Assembly: GCA_014800795.1 (NCBI GenBank)
Contig: JAAVFL010000005.1
Span: forward strand, 1-64,000
Reading direction: 5' to 3'
DNA: 64,000 nt
DNA from: Bacteroidales bacterium
GTDB taxonomy: Bacteria; Bacteroidota; Bacteroidia; Bacteroidales; Muribaculaceae
Positions within the stretch are counted from its first letter, which is position 1, and the number at the start of each line of letters is the position of its first letter. Shown piece after piece: positions 8,058-18,400 of the stretch. Position numbers and translations under genes: made by a program. The notes beneath the pieces are model-generated. The model made no database searches. It was not told the origin of the DNA and saw nothing but the letters and a program-made list of their open reading frames with translations.

Positions 8058-11000
8058 ATGAAGAAAAATGTGAAGTGCCTGCCGGCATTCGCAATAGCCC
8101 TGACCGCCGTATGCACCCCGGCCTACGGTGCTGAAAACGCAGAAGAGAATACACCGCGTGCAAAAGCCTACATGGTGGCGGACGCACACCTCGACACCCA
8201 GTGGAACTGGGATATTCAGACCACCATCAAGGAATACGTATGGAACACCCTTAACCAGAATCTTCTCCTTCTGGAGCAATATCCCGACTATGTTTTCAAC
8301 TTCGAAGGAGGCGTGAAATACGACTGGATGAAAGAGTATTATCCACGCGAATACGAGCTGATGAAGGAATATATCAAAAACGGACGCTGGCATATTTCGG
8401 GCGCGAGCTGGGATGCCACCGACGCCATTGTACCATCCACTGAATCGGCCATCCGCAACATAATGCTCGGTCAGGAACTGTACCGCCGCGAATTCGGAGT
8501 GGAAAGCACGGATATTTTCCTTCCCGACTGCTTCGGCTTCGGATACACACTGCCCACCGTCGCCAACCATTGCGGACTGATCGGATTCTCATCGCAGAAA
8601 CTCGGTTGGCGTACAAACCCCTTCTACGAAGGTGACCGCCGCTATCCCTACACCGTAGGCCTGTGGCGCGGTATCGACGGCTCTACCATCATGATGACAC
8701 ACGGTTTCGACTACGGCCGCCGCTGGGATCTCGAAGACCTGAGCCAGAACAAAATGCTCCGCGACAACGCTGCTGAAAGCGAACTCAACATGGTAGCCCG
8801 CTACTATGGCACCGGCGACATAGGCGGATCGCCCACCGCCACATCGGTCGCTGCGGTTGAAAAGGGGATTAAAGGTAACGGCCCCGTTGAAATCATCAGC
8901 GCGACAAGCGACCGGATTTTCAAGGACTTCCTTCCCTACGAAAACCATCCGGAACTTCCGCTGTACGAAGGTGAACTACTTATGGACGTTCACGGCACCG
9001 GATGTTACACATCGCAAGCTGCCATGAAGCTATACAACCGCCAGAACGAGCAGCTCGGCGACGCTGCCGAACGCGCCGCCGTGGCCGCCGAACTCATGGG
9101 AGCCATGGAATATCCTTCCGACAAACTCACAAAAGCATGGCAGCGCTTTATATTCCATCAGTTCCACGACGACCTTACCGGCACCAGCATCCCGCGTGCA
9201 TACGAGTTCTCATGGAACGATGAGCTTATCTCACTCAAGGATTTCGCCGGCACTCTGACGGCTGCCGCCGGCGCGGTAGCCGACAAGATGGATACCCGCG
9301 TCAAGGGAACTCCCGTTGTACTTTTCAACGCTCTCGGAACCCCTGTCACCGACCTTGTGGAACTTACCCTCCCCGCCTCGCGCCGTCCCCGCACAGCAGA
9401 AGTAGTGAATCCCGAAGGCAAAAAAGTTCCCGCCCAGATTATAGGATATGCCGACGGGAAAGCCACGATATTAGCCGAAGCTGCTGTTCCCGCCAACGGA
9501 TATGCCGTTTACGGTGTAACCCTTTCCGGCAACGGTCAGCAACCCGCCTCTACACCTGCATCTGTAGTGGAAAACTCCCGCTACCGCCTCACCTTCGACA
9601 AAAACGGCGACATAACCTCACTTTTCGATAAAGCCAACTCACGCGAGGTGGTAAAAGATGGCAAAGCCATCCGCCTGGCGATGTTCCCCGAGAATAAATC
9701 ATATGCATGGCCCGCATGGGAGGTGATGAAAGAGACCGTAGACGCTACCCCCGTATCCATCACCGACAATGTGGAGATAGCCATGGTAGAGGATGGTCCC
9801 GTACGCAAGACACTCCGCGTGACAAAGAAATACGGCGATTCCGAATTCGCCCAGTATATCCGCCTGTACGAAGGTGCGCTTGCCGACCGCATAGACTTCT
9901 ACAACGAGATCGACTGGCGTTCGACAAACGCACTGCTGAAAGCCGAATTCCCTCTGGCGATTGACAACGAATTCGCTACCTATGACCTCGGAATCGGTGC
10001 CGTGAAGCGTGGCAACAACACTCAGACCGCCTATGAGGTATATGCACAGCAGTGGGCAGACCTGACCGACAGCTCCGACAGCTATGGTGTGACAGTGATG
10101 AACGACAGCAAGTACGGCTGGGACAAACCTGATAACAATACCATCCGCCTTACCCTGCTCCACACCCCACAGACCAACGGCGGATATGCCTATCAGGACC
10201 GTCAGGATATGGGTCACCACACATTCACCTATAGCCTCATGCCTCACGCGGGCGCTCTGGCAAAAGCCGAGACTAACCGCAACGCCGAGCAGCTTAACCA
10301 GCGGGTGAAAGGATTCGCCACAACCGCCCACCCCGGCGAACTCGGCAAACAGTTCTCCCTCGCATCGGCCGACAACGGGAACATCTCCATCAAGGCTCTG
10401 AAGAAAGCTGAAAGTTCCGACGAATATGTAGTCCGCATCTACGAGACCGGAGGTAAGGAGCGACAGAATGCTAAAATCACATTCGCCGCTCCTATACTCG
10501 CCGCAAGCGAGGCCGACGGCACGGAAAAGACTATCGGCAATGCCGATTTCTCCGGCAATACACTCAATGTGGCTGTAGGCCCCAACAGCGTAAAGACATA
10601 TAAGATAAAACTCGACCGCAAGGCCGTTGCTCCCGGCAACCATCTGCCGATGGCGCTCGACTTCGACAAGCGAGCCTTCACATGGAACGGCTTCGCCTCC
10701 GACGGCGATTTCCATGCCGGCTATTCCTATGCGGCGGAACTCGTGCCCGATGTATTGAAAGTAGGCAACGTGCCTTTCACTCTCGAGAACAAGGAGATGC
10801 TCAACGGTATGATGTGCCAGGGGGATACCCTGCGCCTCCCCGCCGGCCATAATTTCAACCGTCTTTACCTTCTGGCGGCTGCCGCCACCGACGGCGCCCC
10901 TGTCGACGGCGAAATTCGCGCGGGAAAATCTGTGACACCGCTCACCGTACCCTCCTACACCGGCTTCGTAGGCCAGTGGGGACACGACGGACACACCACC

Positions 11001-11690
11001 GGCTATCTTACCGATGCAGAAATAGCATATGTGGGGACCCACCGCCACAGCGCCGAAGGGGATAACCCATATGAATTTACCTACATGTTCTGCTTCCCGG
11101 TAGATATTCCGGCTAAAGCTACCGAGATCATCCTCCCCGATAACCCCGACATAGTTCTTTTCGCTGCAACCGCCACTACCGAAGAGCGCCCCGCAGCGAC
11201 AGCCGCCACACAACTCTTCCGCACCGCAAACAAAGGCAATCTCACCACCCCTGTCTCCACCGACGGCGGATTCACAAACCTTCTGCGTCCGGAGCAGATC
11301 ATCGGATGGTCCGGTTTCGTAAATGAGAAGGAACATCCACGCGGACTTGTCGACGGCGACGAGACAACAAAATGGTGCGACACATCATCCGTTCCCTCAT
11401 ATGTCGACTTCGATCTGGGCGAGGTGACAGAGTTCAATTCATGGCGCGTTGTCAACGCCGCTTCCGAGAGCCCTGCATATGTCACTTCATCGTGTCTGCT
11501 TCAGGGACGCAACACCCCGCAGGAGGAATGGCGCACTCTCGGTCATTTCACCGGCAATAAGCGCAATGTGGTTCATAAACGGTTCGAGAATCCGCAGAGC
11601 GCCCGTTACATACGTCTGAATGTGGTTCATCCCGTTCAGGAACCTGACGGTGGAGTTGCCCGAATCTATGAGTTCGGTATCTCGAAATAA
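8058..11690 (+). CDS. Secreted GH38 alpha-mannosidase with C-terminal discoidin (F5/8C) domain
   Basis: The protein is 1210 aa from the ATG at 8058. A GTG 18 bp upstream is open but gives a poorer signal-peptide start than MKKNVKCLPAFAIALTAV. The N-terminal catalytic domain has AHLDTQWNWD, whose His44 and Asp46 match the GH38 zinc ligands, and FLPDCFGFGYTLP, whose Asp157 matches the nucleophile. A middle helical segment follows with HQFHDDLTGTS, a conserved zinc-site region. Beta-sandwich domains come next. The last 130 residues or so (FVNEKEHPRGLVDGDETTKW onward) look like an F5/8C carbohydrate-binding domain. GH38 enzymes release mannose from alpha-mannosides. The gene lies directly before a GH76 endo-mannanase gene, suggesting joint alpha-mannan degradation. 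Confidence 0.92.
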   Translation: MKKNVKCLPAFAIALTAVCTPAYGAENAEENTPRAKAYMVADAHLDTQWNWDIQTTIKEYVWNTLNQNLLLLEQYPDYVFNFEGGVKYDWMKEYYPREYELMKEYIKNGRWHISGASWDATDAIVPSTESAIRNIMLGQELYRREFGVESTDIFLPDCFGFGYTLPTVANHCGLIGFSSQKLGWRTNPFYEGDRRYPYTVGLWRGIDGSTIMMTHGFDYGRRWDLEDLSQNKMLRDNAAESELNMVARYYGTGDIGGSPTATSVAAVEKGIKGNGPVEIISATSDRIFKDFLPYENHPELPLYEGELLMDVHGTGCYTSQAAMKLYNRQNEQLGDAAERAAVAAELMGAMEYPSDKLTKAWQRFIFHQFHDDLTGTSIPRAYEFSWNDELISLKDFAGTLTAAAGAVADKMDTRVKGTPVVLFNALGTPVTDLVELTLPASRRPRTAEVVNPEGKKVPAQIIGYADGKATILAEAAVPANGYAVYGVTLSGNGQQPASTPASVVENSRYRLTFDKNGDITSLFDKANSREVVKDGKAIRLAMFPENKSYAWPAWEVMKETVDATPVSITDNVEIAMVEDGPVRKTLRVTKKYGDSEFAQYIRLYEGALADRIDFYNEIDWRSTNALLKAEFPLAIDNEFATYDLGIGAVKRGNNTQTAYEVYAQQWADLTDSSDSYGVTVMNDSKYGWDKPDNNTIRLTLLHTPQTNGGYAYQDRQDMGHHTFTYSLMPHAGALAKAETNRNAEQLNQRVKGFATTAHPGELGKQFSLASADNGNISIKALKKAESSDEYVVRIYETGGKERQNAKITFAAPILAASEADGTEKTIGNADFSGNTLNVAVGPNSVKTYKIKLDRKAVAPGNHLPMALDFDKRAFTWNGFASDGDFHAGYSYAAELVPDVLKVGNVPFTLENKEMLNGMMCQGDTLRLPAGHNFNRLYLLAAAATDGAPVDGEIRAGKSVTPLTVPSYTGFVGQWGHDGHTTGYLTDAEIAYVGTHRHSAEGDNPYEFTYMFCFPVDIPAKATEIILPDNPDIVLFAATATTEERPAATAATQLFRTANKGNLTTPVSTDGGFTNLLRPEQIIGWSGFVNEKEHPRGLVDGDETTKWCDTSSVPSYVDFDLGEVTEFNSWRVVNAASESPAYVTSSCLLQGRNTPQEEWRTLGHFTGNKRNVVHKRFENPQSARYIRLNVVHPVQEPDGGVARIYEFGISK

Positions 11691-11846
11691 CATAAGTAAG
11701 TCGTGAAAATTATTTTATACTTTCAGGGAGTGGATTTTTGAGCGACTTACATATCCCCCGGGATTATCATCCGCACAATATAGCCTCATTCTCCTCTCTC
11801 CTATTTTAACATCTCTCTTTAACACGTTTAATTACAGATTACTTAA

Positions 11847-14168
11847 ATGAATACCAAATTACTATCCGCAGCTGTTCTTTCTTGTCTGACCGGCTTCGTG
11901 GCAGCTCACGCTCAGCAGGTACTCGCCACCGATAACGCACTGACCGGTGCAAGAATTGAAATCGACGGGATAGCCTCCCTCCCTGCCGAAATCTCCAATC
12001 TTATCGATGGAGATTTCACCTCGGTATGCAGGATTGACAATGTCGAGAACGTATCGTTCATCTTCGATCTTGACCGCCCGTGGAATGTATCGGGCCTGAA
12101 TGTGGTGGCAGGCTCCGACCTTGCTCTGGCAACAGGCAAGATAACCCTTTATGCATACTCAGAAGATCAGGCTAAATGGAATGCGCTCGGACGAAGCAGT
12201 AATTTCAAGCCCTCTTTCCCCTACACCGGCACAGTGAGTAAAGCCACCACTTCCGGAGGCGTGTATAAAGAATACTCCCGATATAAAATCGAAATTACCG
12301 GAATCACCGGAAGCGCACTCGAACTGAGTGAGATTCAGCTTCTCGGCATGGCAGAAAGCGACAAACCGCTGTCGACCGAAGCCAACGGAAGCTTCTCAAC
12401 TCCGTCGAAAGCCAAGACGCCGGAAGCGCTCAACGACCGCAATCCCAAGACCGCAGTGGAATTCACAGGTGTAAGAAATACCAACGGCCTTGACGATGCC
12501 TGGATCCAATACTCATTCGATGAGCCCACCGCCATCGGCGCATACTCCCTCACCACTAACGCCGTTTCACAGGAAACCATGCGCCCGAGCTCATGGGAGC
12601 TGCTCGCCTCCGACAACGGAAGCGACTGGGTAACTCTCGACGTTCGCTGCAACGCCGACAACTTCGCCGTAGACACCTACATGACAACCCGCTCGCTCAC
12701 CGATCAGAACGGCGGCATAGACTTCGCCGCCATATCAGACAAGCTTTTCGATCTGGCAGAGTCGGATTTCCTGTATAAATACGGCAACGGCAAATATCTG
12801 ATCCACTCATGGCATGCCGACGCATCGAAAATTGACCGTGGCTACAACTACTGGTGGATGGCACATGCTATAGATGCATATATCGACGCATATGCCCGAA
12901 CGGGGAAAAGCAAATTCCAAACCACGGCCAACTCTATCAAAGTGGGTATGTACACCGCCTACGACGCCGGCCGTCAGGATCTGTGGAATTCATATTACGA
13001 CGACATGGAATGGATGAATCTCGCCTGCATCCGCGCCTATGAGAATTTCCCGCGCTCAAACGTATGGCTCTCGGAGGCCAAACAGCTCTTCGACTGGATA
13101 TGGCAGGGGTGGAACTACGACGACGGCAGCGAGGGGGGAATACGCTGGAACAGCGGCAGCGGCACGGGTAAGAACTCATGCTCGAACGCTCCCGCCATGA
13201 TCGGCGCAGCAAAACTTTACCAGCTCACCGGCGAAGAAGAGTATCTCGATAAAGCGGTGATGATCTTCGATTGGATGCTGACCCACTCGCGCTTCGACGA
13301 CGGATTCATCAAGGATGCCCCCGGCAACAACGACCGCGGCTGGACCTTCACCTACAATCAGGGTACATGGATCGGCGGTCTGCTCGAGCTCTACCGGATC
13401 ACCCAGGAGCAGAAATACTACGACATAGCCGTCGATCTGCTCGACAAGTGCCTCTTCAACCGGTGGTACTCCCCCGAAGGGATACTCCGCGAGGCCGGTT
13501 GGGCCGACGGTGGCATGTTCAAAGGGATCCTTATCCGCTACATAACCAACTGGGTGCTATCCGGCTACCTCGACAGCGAGCGCCAGTACCGCTACGCGCA
13601 GTATCTCATAGAGAACGCCCGCTCCTTCTACAACTGCGCCCTGCAGCTGCCCAACCTCAAGGTTCTGCCCGACTGGAAACACCGCACAGACCGCGTCGGC
13701 AACGGCGAGAACGGACGCCCCGACGGCTACTACTGCTCGTCGAACCTCCTGAGCGGTATCTTCCTGCTCGAGAGCGCCGACATGTTGCGCCGCGCCGGGC
13801 TCACCGACGACAACTACAACGTAGTCAATCCGGCCGTGGGCAAACCCTACCGCCACTACCGCATCAAATTCACCGACACCCACGGCAGTCAGGATCTCAA
13901 GGTTGCCGGATTCTCGCTCTACGAGAAAGCGTCGCACTCGGGGGTTGAAACAGTCGCTGCTGCCGAAAGCGCTCCGGTTGTAAGCGTTTCATGCGGGCGC
14001 ATCGAGATTACCGGCACCGACAATGCCCTTATCGAGGTTTACTCTACCGACGGCATCCTCCGCCACAGCGCTACCGGAACCGCCGTAGAAACCTCCCTCC
14101 CCGCCGGCATCTACCTTGTGCGCGTCACCACACCCGCCGGCACCACAGTGACCAAGCTCGCCCTGTAA
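11847..14168 (+). CDS. Secreted GH76 endo-alpha-1,6-mannanase-like enzyme with discoidin domains and T9SS-like tail
   Basis: The 773-aa protein has a signal peptide (MNTKLLSAAVLSCLTGFVAAHA). Two discoidin-like modules follow (about 25-170 and 180-285). The GH76 alpha/alpha-barrel (about 295-665) carries the signature YYDDMEWMNL, whose Asp385 and Asp386 match the catalytic aspartate pair of GH76 mannanases. GGIRWN and NQGTWIGGLLELY are also family-like. The C-terminus (about 695-773) has the pattern VYSTDGIL, LPAGIYLVRV and TKLAL seen in type IX secretion sorting tails. GH76 cuts the alpha-1,6-mannan backbone, complementing the upstream GH38 exo-enzyme. No SusC/D genes adjoin it, so uptake must be served elsewhere. 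Confidence 0.92.
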   Translation: MNTKLLSAAVLSCLTGFVAAHAQQVLATDNALTGARIEIDGIASLPAEISNLIDGDFTSVCRIDNVENVSFIFDLDRPWNVSGLNVVAGSDLALATGKITLYAYSEDQAKWNALGRSSNFKPSFPYTGTVSKATTSGGVYKEYSRYKIEITGITGSALELSEIQLLGMAESDKPLSTEANGSFSTPSKAKTPEALNDRNPKTAVEFTGVRNTNGLDDAWIQYSFDEPTAIGAYSLTTNAVSQETMRPSSWELLASDNGSDWVTLDVRCNADNFAVDTYMTTRSLTDQNGGIDFAAISDKLFDLAESDFLYKYGNGKYLIHSWHADASKIDRGYNYWWMAHAIDAYIDAYARTGKSKFQTTANSIKVGMYTAYDAGRQDLWNSYYDDMEWMNLACIRAYENFPRSNVWLSEAKQLFDWIWQGWNYDDGSEGGIRWNSGSGTGKNSCSNAPAMIGAAKLYQLTGEEEYLDKAVMIFDWMLTHSRFDDGFIKDAPGNNDRGWTFTYNQGTWIGGLLELYRITQEQKYYDIAVDLLDKCLFNRWYSPEGILREAGWADGGMFKGILIRYITNWVLSGYLDSERQYRYAQYLIENARSFYNCALQLPNLKVLPDWKHRTDRVGNGENGRPDGYYCSSNLLSGIFLLESADMLRRAGLTDDNYNVVNPAVGKPYRHYRIKFTDTHGSQDLKVAGFSLYEKASHSGVETVAAAESAPVVSVSCGRIEITGTDNALIEVYSTDGILRHSATGTAVETSLPAGIYLVRVTTPAGTTVTKLAL

Positions 14169-14199
14169 TCAGACATACGAACCTGATAAATTAAAATTT

Positions 14200-14256
14200 A
14201 AGGTACTGTCGGGACACCGGGCCCAGTCATCAGTCCGCTCCTTCCGACAGTACCTT
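14200..14256 (+). terminator. Hairpin terminator after the GH76 gene
   Basis: Arms of 13 bp (AAGGTACTGTCGG at 14200-14212 and CCGACAGTACCTT at 14244-14256) enclose a 31-nt loop, 30 bp after the GH76 stop, followed by TTAATG. Confidence 0.55.
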
Positions 14257-14274
14257 TAATGTTTTCCATTGAAT

Positions 14275-14626
14275 ATGAACAAAGGATTCCGGATCATATA
14301 CCCCGGCGGAGAGGTAGAGTTCCCCTGCGAAGAGAACGCACTGACCAATAATGTGTCATTGCGTAAAGGATCAGTATGAGTTTCATGCATCTGCATCGTA
14401 TAACGAGGGGGATAAACGGATACGTAAAATATGGATACCGATTTGCCATCCGGAACAAGGCGACATAATACAGATCAGATACGGCGACATCGCGGCATCG
14501 GACCGCGTCCCCGCATCTATCGAAAAAAAGACAACAAACGACATAGTCCGTAAGATCCCCGACAAACTTACACGATTCCACGAACTTGAAAAGACACTCA
14601 AAAATAAAGGGTTAATAAACGACTGA
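14275..14626 (+). pseudogene. Frameshifted small gene, paralogue of the next gene
   Basis: An ATG at 14275 opens MNKGFRIIYPGGEVEF and stops at 14377-14379. The +1 frame then continues as DQYEFHASASYNEGDKRIRK and runs to 14626, ending KTLKNKGLIND. Removing one G near 14369 (AAAGGATC to AAAGATC) would join them into a single protein of about 116 aa. That protein aligns along its length with the intact neighbour: both begin KG(F/L), share GD-x-I-x-I in the middle, and end with a helix (ELEKTLKNKGL against ILKKELTDEGL). A recent inactivation or a single-base assembly error are both possible. Its function is unknown. Confidence 0.6.
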
Positions 14627-14634
14627 CAAATCTT

Positions 14635-14973
14635 ATGAAAGGGCTAATCGTAACGTTCAGGAACCGGAGATACAGCTGTGGACTGCCGGGAGGCATATAC
14701 GGAATTATCATTAATGATAAAATGGGTAAAGTCGACTTAAATCTGGGGGGACTTGATTCAGAAATGCTCTCACACGACTGGATCAGTAATCCCCTTGCTC
14801 CCGGCGATGAGATCAGAATAGAATTCGCCGAGCTCTCAGAGACCGGACTCACACCCGCCGCTTCGGTCTATGATTTTACTGATGAGGATGTACAGAACCG
14901 GCGCATGCTCGAGGAATACAACATTCTCAAGAAAGAACTCACCGACGAGGGCTTACTGCAACAGAAAAATTAG
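14635..14973 (+). CDS. Small conserved cytoplasmic protein, unknown function
   Basis: The 112-aa protein starts MKGLIVTFRNRRYSCGLPGG, has a beta-rich first half and a helical C-terminus (RRMLEEYNILKKELTDEGLL). It has no signal peptide or membrane segment. It follows the frameshifted paralogue by 8 bp, so the pair arose by tandem duplication and would share a transcript. No family was recognised. The motif PGDEIRIEFAE corresponds to QGDIIQIRYGD in the paralogue and is the best conserved point. Confidence 0.6.
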   Translation: MKGLIVTFRNRRYSCGLPGGIYGIIINDKMGKVDLNLGGLDSEMLSHDWISNPLAPGDEIRIEFAELSETGLTPAASVYDFTDEDVQNRRMLEEYNILKKELTDEGLLQQKN

Positions 14974-15146
14974 AAACCATTACTCCGGCTTTATAAAAGG
15001 ATTGTTGCACTCCTGACGGAGCGCTCCTCCCCCCACACACCGTCATCAACCCACAGCTGCGCAACCCGATGGGTCGCTTGCTGCGGGAGGGTATTGTTGA
15101 ACTTGAAAACGCCCGAGGGTGTTGCAAAACTTGGCAATATTCTAAT

Positions 15147-15171
15147 GTAGGGACGCACGGCTCGTGCGTCC
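15147..15171 (+). repeat. REP hairpin unit, first copy
   Basis: GTAG leads into a hairpin with 9-bp arms GGACGCACG and CGTGCGTCC around a 3-nt loop (15151-15171). The GTAG guide plus hairpin is the usual layout of REP sequences recognised by RAYT-type transposases. Confidence 0.65.
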
Positions 15172-15208
15172 ACTATACAATAAGTCTGGCAATCAGCAAC
15201 ATAAACAA

Positions 15209-15233
15209 GGACGCACGAGCCGTGCGTCCCTAC
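15209..15233 (-). repeat. REP hairpin unit, inverted second copy
   Basis: An exact inverted copy of the unit at 15147-15171, ending CTAC. The two face each other across 37 bp, forming a BIME-like pair. Confidence 0.65.
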
Positions 15234-15366
15234 CAAAGGCGAAGATTCATATTTTGCAACACCCTCTCAGGGTATCAATTTTGCCGATTCTTCAACACCC
15301 TCGACTATTTTGATGCGGTTGGCCGCCAAAAGATAGAATTGATTAGGAAATAAAAAAAATATTCCA

Positions 15367-15374
15367 TATATTTG
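15367..15374 (+). promoter_or_regulatory. -7 box for the C25 peptidase gene
   Basis: TATATTTG matches TAnnTTTG, about 60 bp before the preferred ATG at 15436. It lies only 100 bp past the REP element. Confidence 0.5.
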
Positions 15375-15435
15375 CCATTGATAATATTTCCATCTCAATT
15401 GGATGCATTTGTTAAATTATTTAGATTGTTTTATT

Positions 15436-18400
15436 ATGAGAGCCCGGAACCTCCTGTTAATCCTGATTGCCCTGACTACCAACATTATATGCTTTGGAGA
15501 GTCTATACATGTAAGTAAAAAATATAATACGGATAAGACACTTGTTAGTATCCAATCTGTTGGTGATTCGATTTATTCAAATGTAACAATGGAAGATGCT
15601 ATACTGTTGGAAGATTGTGGCTCTCCATCTGTTTGTTCTTCTGTTCACTCATATGCATTACCCGTGGGAGCAAAGGACATATCAATTACAAATGTGATAA
15701 CAACTTATGATATACCTATATCATTGTCTGAAAAGCTGATGCCAGTTCAATCAAGGGAATGGTATGAAAATGAAGACACAGTCCCTATTTACGCCAATAA
15801 TCGGAAATATGTTATTAAGAATCAAAGTGAAGTTAGGATTTTATCTAATGATAACTTTCATTTTGTGGGACAGATATTGTCAGTGGTAGTAGATAGAATT
15901 AAGATTAATGAGAATGCATGTTCATTTCAGACACTAAAACAAATCAGCTTTGATATAGAATATTCTATTGATAATAAGGCAGTTGAACTCTCGATTAATC
16001 GAGTGCAATGGCATGATCTTGAACAAGACATGTCTATTTTAGAATCTTTAGTAGATAATACTGATGATGTAGTATCATTTAAGGCTACGTTGCAAGCTAC
16101 AAAAAGTAGATTAAGGATTCCCACAAAAAACATTCCGAATATGCGTAAAAAAGTGCATAATATTCCTGTGTATCCTTATTGTATTATTACAACACGCTCA
16201 ATGGCACCTGCACTTGAACGTCTAGTTGCTTTAAAAGAAATGAAAGGCATAGATGCTGGTATAGTATGCATGGAAGATATACTGGAGGAGTTGGAGTACC
16301 AAAAAGGTGATACTATTTCTAATATAATTGATGACGCTGGTTGCTTACGCAGATATCTGTTGTGTGCGTATGAAAATGGTACACGATATGTTTTTCTTGC
16401 AGGCCGTCCACCTTTGGTACCTATAAGATACGGATACAACGGAAATGAGAATAATACAACTTTCGAAAAAGAATACAATAAACATAAGGAATATAACGAA
16501 ACACATCCTGATAGTAAAAGCTTCGATGGCTTTGCAAGAATTATCCCATCCGACAAGTATTTTTCAAATTTGACTTGTAACTGGAATAAAGATAATGATA
16601 GTATTTATGGAGAAACATCTGATGGGGTTTCATTTACTCCAGATCTCTGGGTTGGTCGTTTATTATGTAAAGACCAAACAGATATTGTCAATTATCTTGA
16701 TAAATTAGAGATCTATGAGTTAAATCCAGGAGGTGGTGATTATAGCTATTTATCTAATGCCTTCTTGCATTTTGCTTATCAGTTCTTTAAACCTGAAAAT
16801 AATGCGGAACTCGCAGCTGAAATTGGTTCTAAATATTCTTATCACGATGATTTCGGAGAGATATATAACCCTATCCATAAGTTAATTCCCAACATTGATT
16901 TATCCTTTCAGAACAGGGAGTATCCGATGCCGGCTGATATAATGCAAAAACTCAACGATAAGAAATATGTGTTCGTTGATTTTCACGGACATGGAGCTCC
17001 TGATGGTGTAGGGTTAAAAACTTATTTCCATCAATCTCATGGACTGACACCATTACAGAATGAAAGGGTTTACCATGCTGATCTTCCTAACAGAGGGTTC
17101 GATTTATGGAATAACTTTATGTATCCAGCGTTTTCATATTCCGCCTCATGTACTTTAATGCCATTCGATTCGCCTAAATATAATAATCTCGGCTATTTTG
17201 CACCCGATTATGATGTGCTGTCATGGAATGTTGGCGAATCATTTACAATGGGGCACAATTATGGAGGAGTAGCCTTTTTGGGAAATACTCGTTATGGTTG
17301 GGTGAGCTTTTCTGGTAAGTATGAAAAAAGATTTTTTGAATGTTTGAATGATTATAGTCTTAATACAATGCAATTAGGTGTTGCAGAGGCTTTATCAATG
17401 TATCTCAGAACTAGCGTTTCTCATTCAATTGGTCTTGCTCATAATATGCTAGGCGATCCGTCTGTGGAATTGTGGAGACAAAAACCTATAAAAATCCCAC
17501 ATCCAAGCATTACTAATAGATATGAGGCGTTTGCTACAGAATGTTCATTGAATTTTAGCGGTACTAAATTAAATCTGTTTAAAGATAGAAATCCCAGGGT
17601 AATCGTTGTAGATAACAATCGTAATTTCACATCGTATCCTATTTCCAGTTACCTAAGCATAAATCTTCCAAATTTACTTAACAGTTATGTTTATATAACA
17701 GGTGACAATTGTATTTCTCCTAGAAATTTGAATTATATTTTTTCTGATTTCAGTTCTAAAAAATATTTCTATTGTGATAAAGCATATATAGGAAATTTTG
17801 AATATAAAATGTTACAAAATTCTCCATCCGGTCAACTTATTTTTCCTTCGGGAGAATATACAATTGATGCAAATGACGATGTGGTTGTTGATAATATCTT
17901 ACTTAAAGAGGGAACCTATCTGATTATCAAAACACCGGGCGTATGTGACTTGAAAAACGTTATTACAGAGCGTTATGCAAGACTTAAAATTCAAGCTAAG
18001 GAAGTAAACATACATGATTACACTAACTGCGATATAAATTGTATCCGGGCATTTTATGAATATGATAAATACAGGGTTAATCCATTAAAACGAATTGCAG
18101 TAAATCATATAGGTTCTTTTACAAAAGCGCCAGAACGCAACTATAATTATATCCCCATGCTTGAGGAGGGGAAGACATGGAAATATGTAATGTGGAATAG
18201 TTTTTATGAAAAAAGTTTTACCATTTATCAGAAGATAGAAGGGAAAACAAATATAAACGGAACTCAATATTATTGCCTTAACCAGTATGACGTGAACGAG
18301 GGGAACCCCGAATTCACAGGAACTTTGGCTTATCTCCGCGAGGACATTCCCGCTAAAAGAGTTATATGCCTTAGGAACAACGATTTCAACAGCATATGGA

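Larger units (their letters stand above)
15115..15266. mobile_element. MITE/REP-like element, 152 bp
   Basis: Perfect 15-bp terminal inverted repeats GAGGGTGTTGCAAAA (15115-15129) and TTTTGCAACACCCTC (15252-15266) enclose two inverted copies of a palindromic REP unit. It has no coding capacity. The structure fits a non-autonomous element mobilised by a REP-associated (TnpA_REP-type) or other transposase encoded elsewhere. The mobilising enzyme is inference. Confidence 0.55.
14974..15435. other. Repeat-rich intergenic region before the C25 peptidase
   Basis: This 462-bp stretch holds no convincing gene. It contains a 152-bp inverted-repeat element (15115-15266) with two REP hairpins, a further CAACACCCTC copy at 15293-15302, and a -7 box at 15367-15374. 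The short open frames across it on both strands are accounted for by the repeats. Confidence 0.6.

Noticed and set aside
9699..11336. 545-codon open frame on the minus strand
   Set aside because: It lies wholly opposite the GH38 gene. Its composition (many Gly, Val, Cys and His) is that of an antisense shadow of GC-rich coding DNA, and no motif is present.
13271..13948. 225-codon open frame on the plus strand, Arg-rich
   Set aside because: A frame-shifted reading of the GH76 gene, with the Arg-, Pro- and Leu-rich composition typical of an off-frame translation.
15069..15353. Small open frames across the REP/MITE region on both strands
   Set aside because: They consist of the inverted repeats themselves and show no protein-like conservation.
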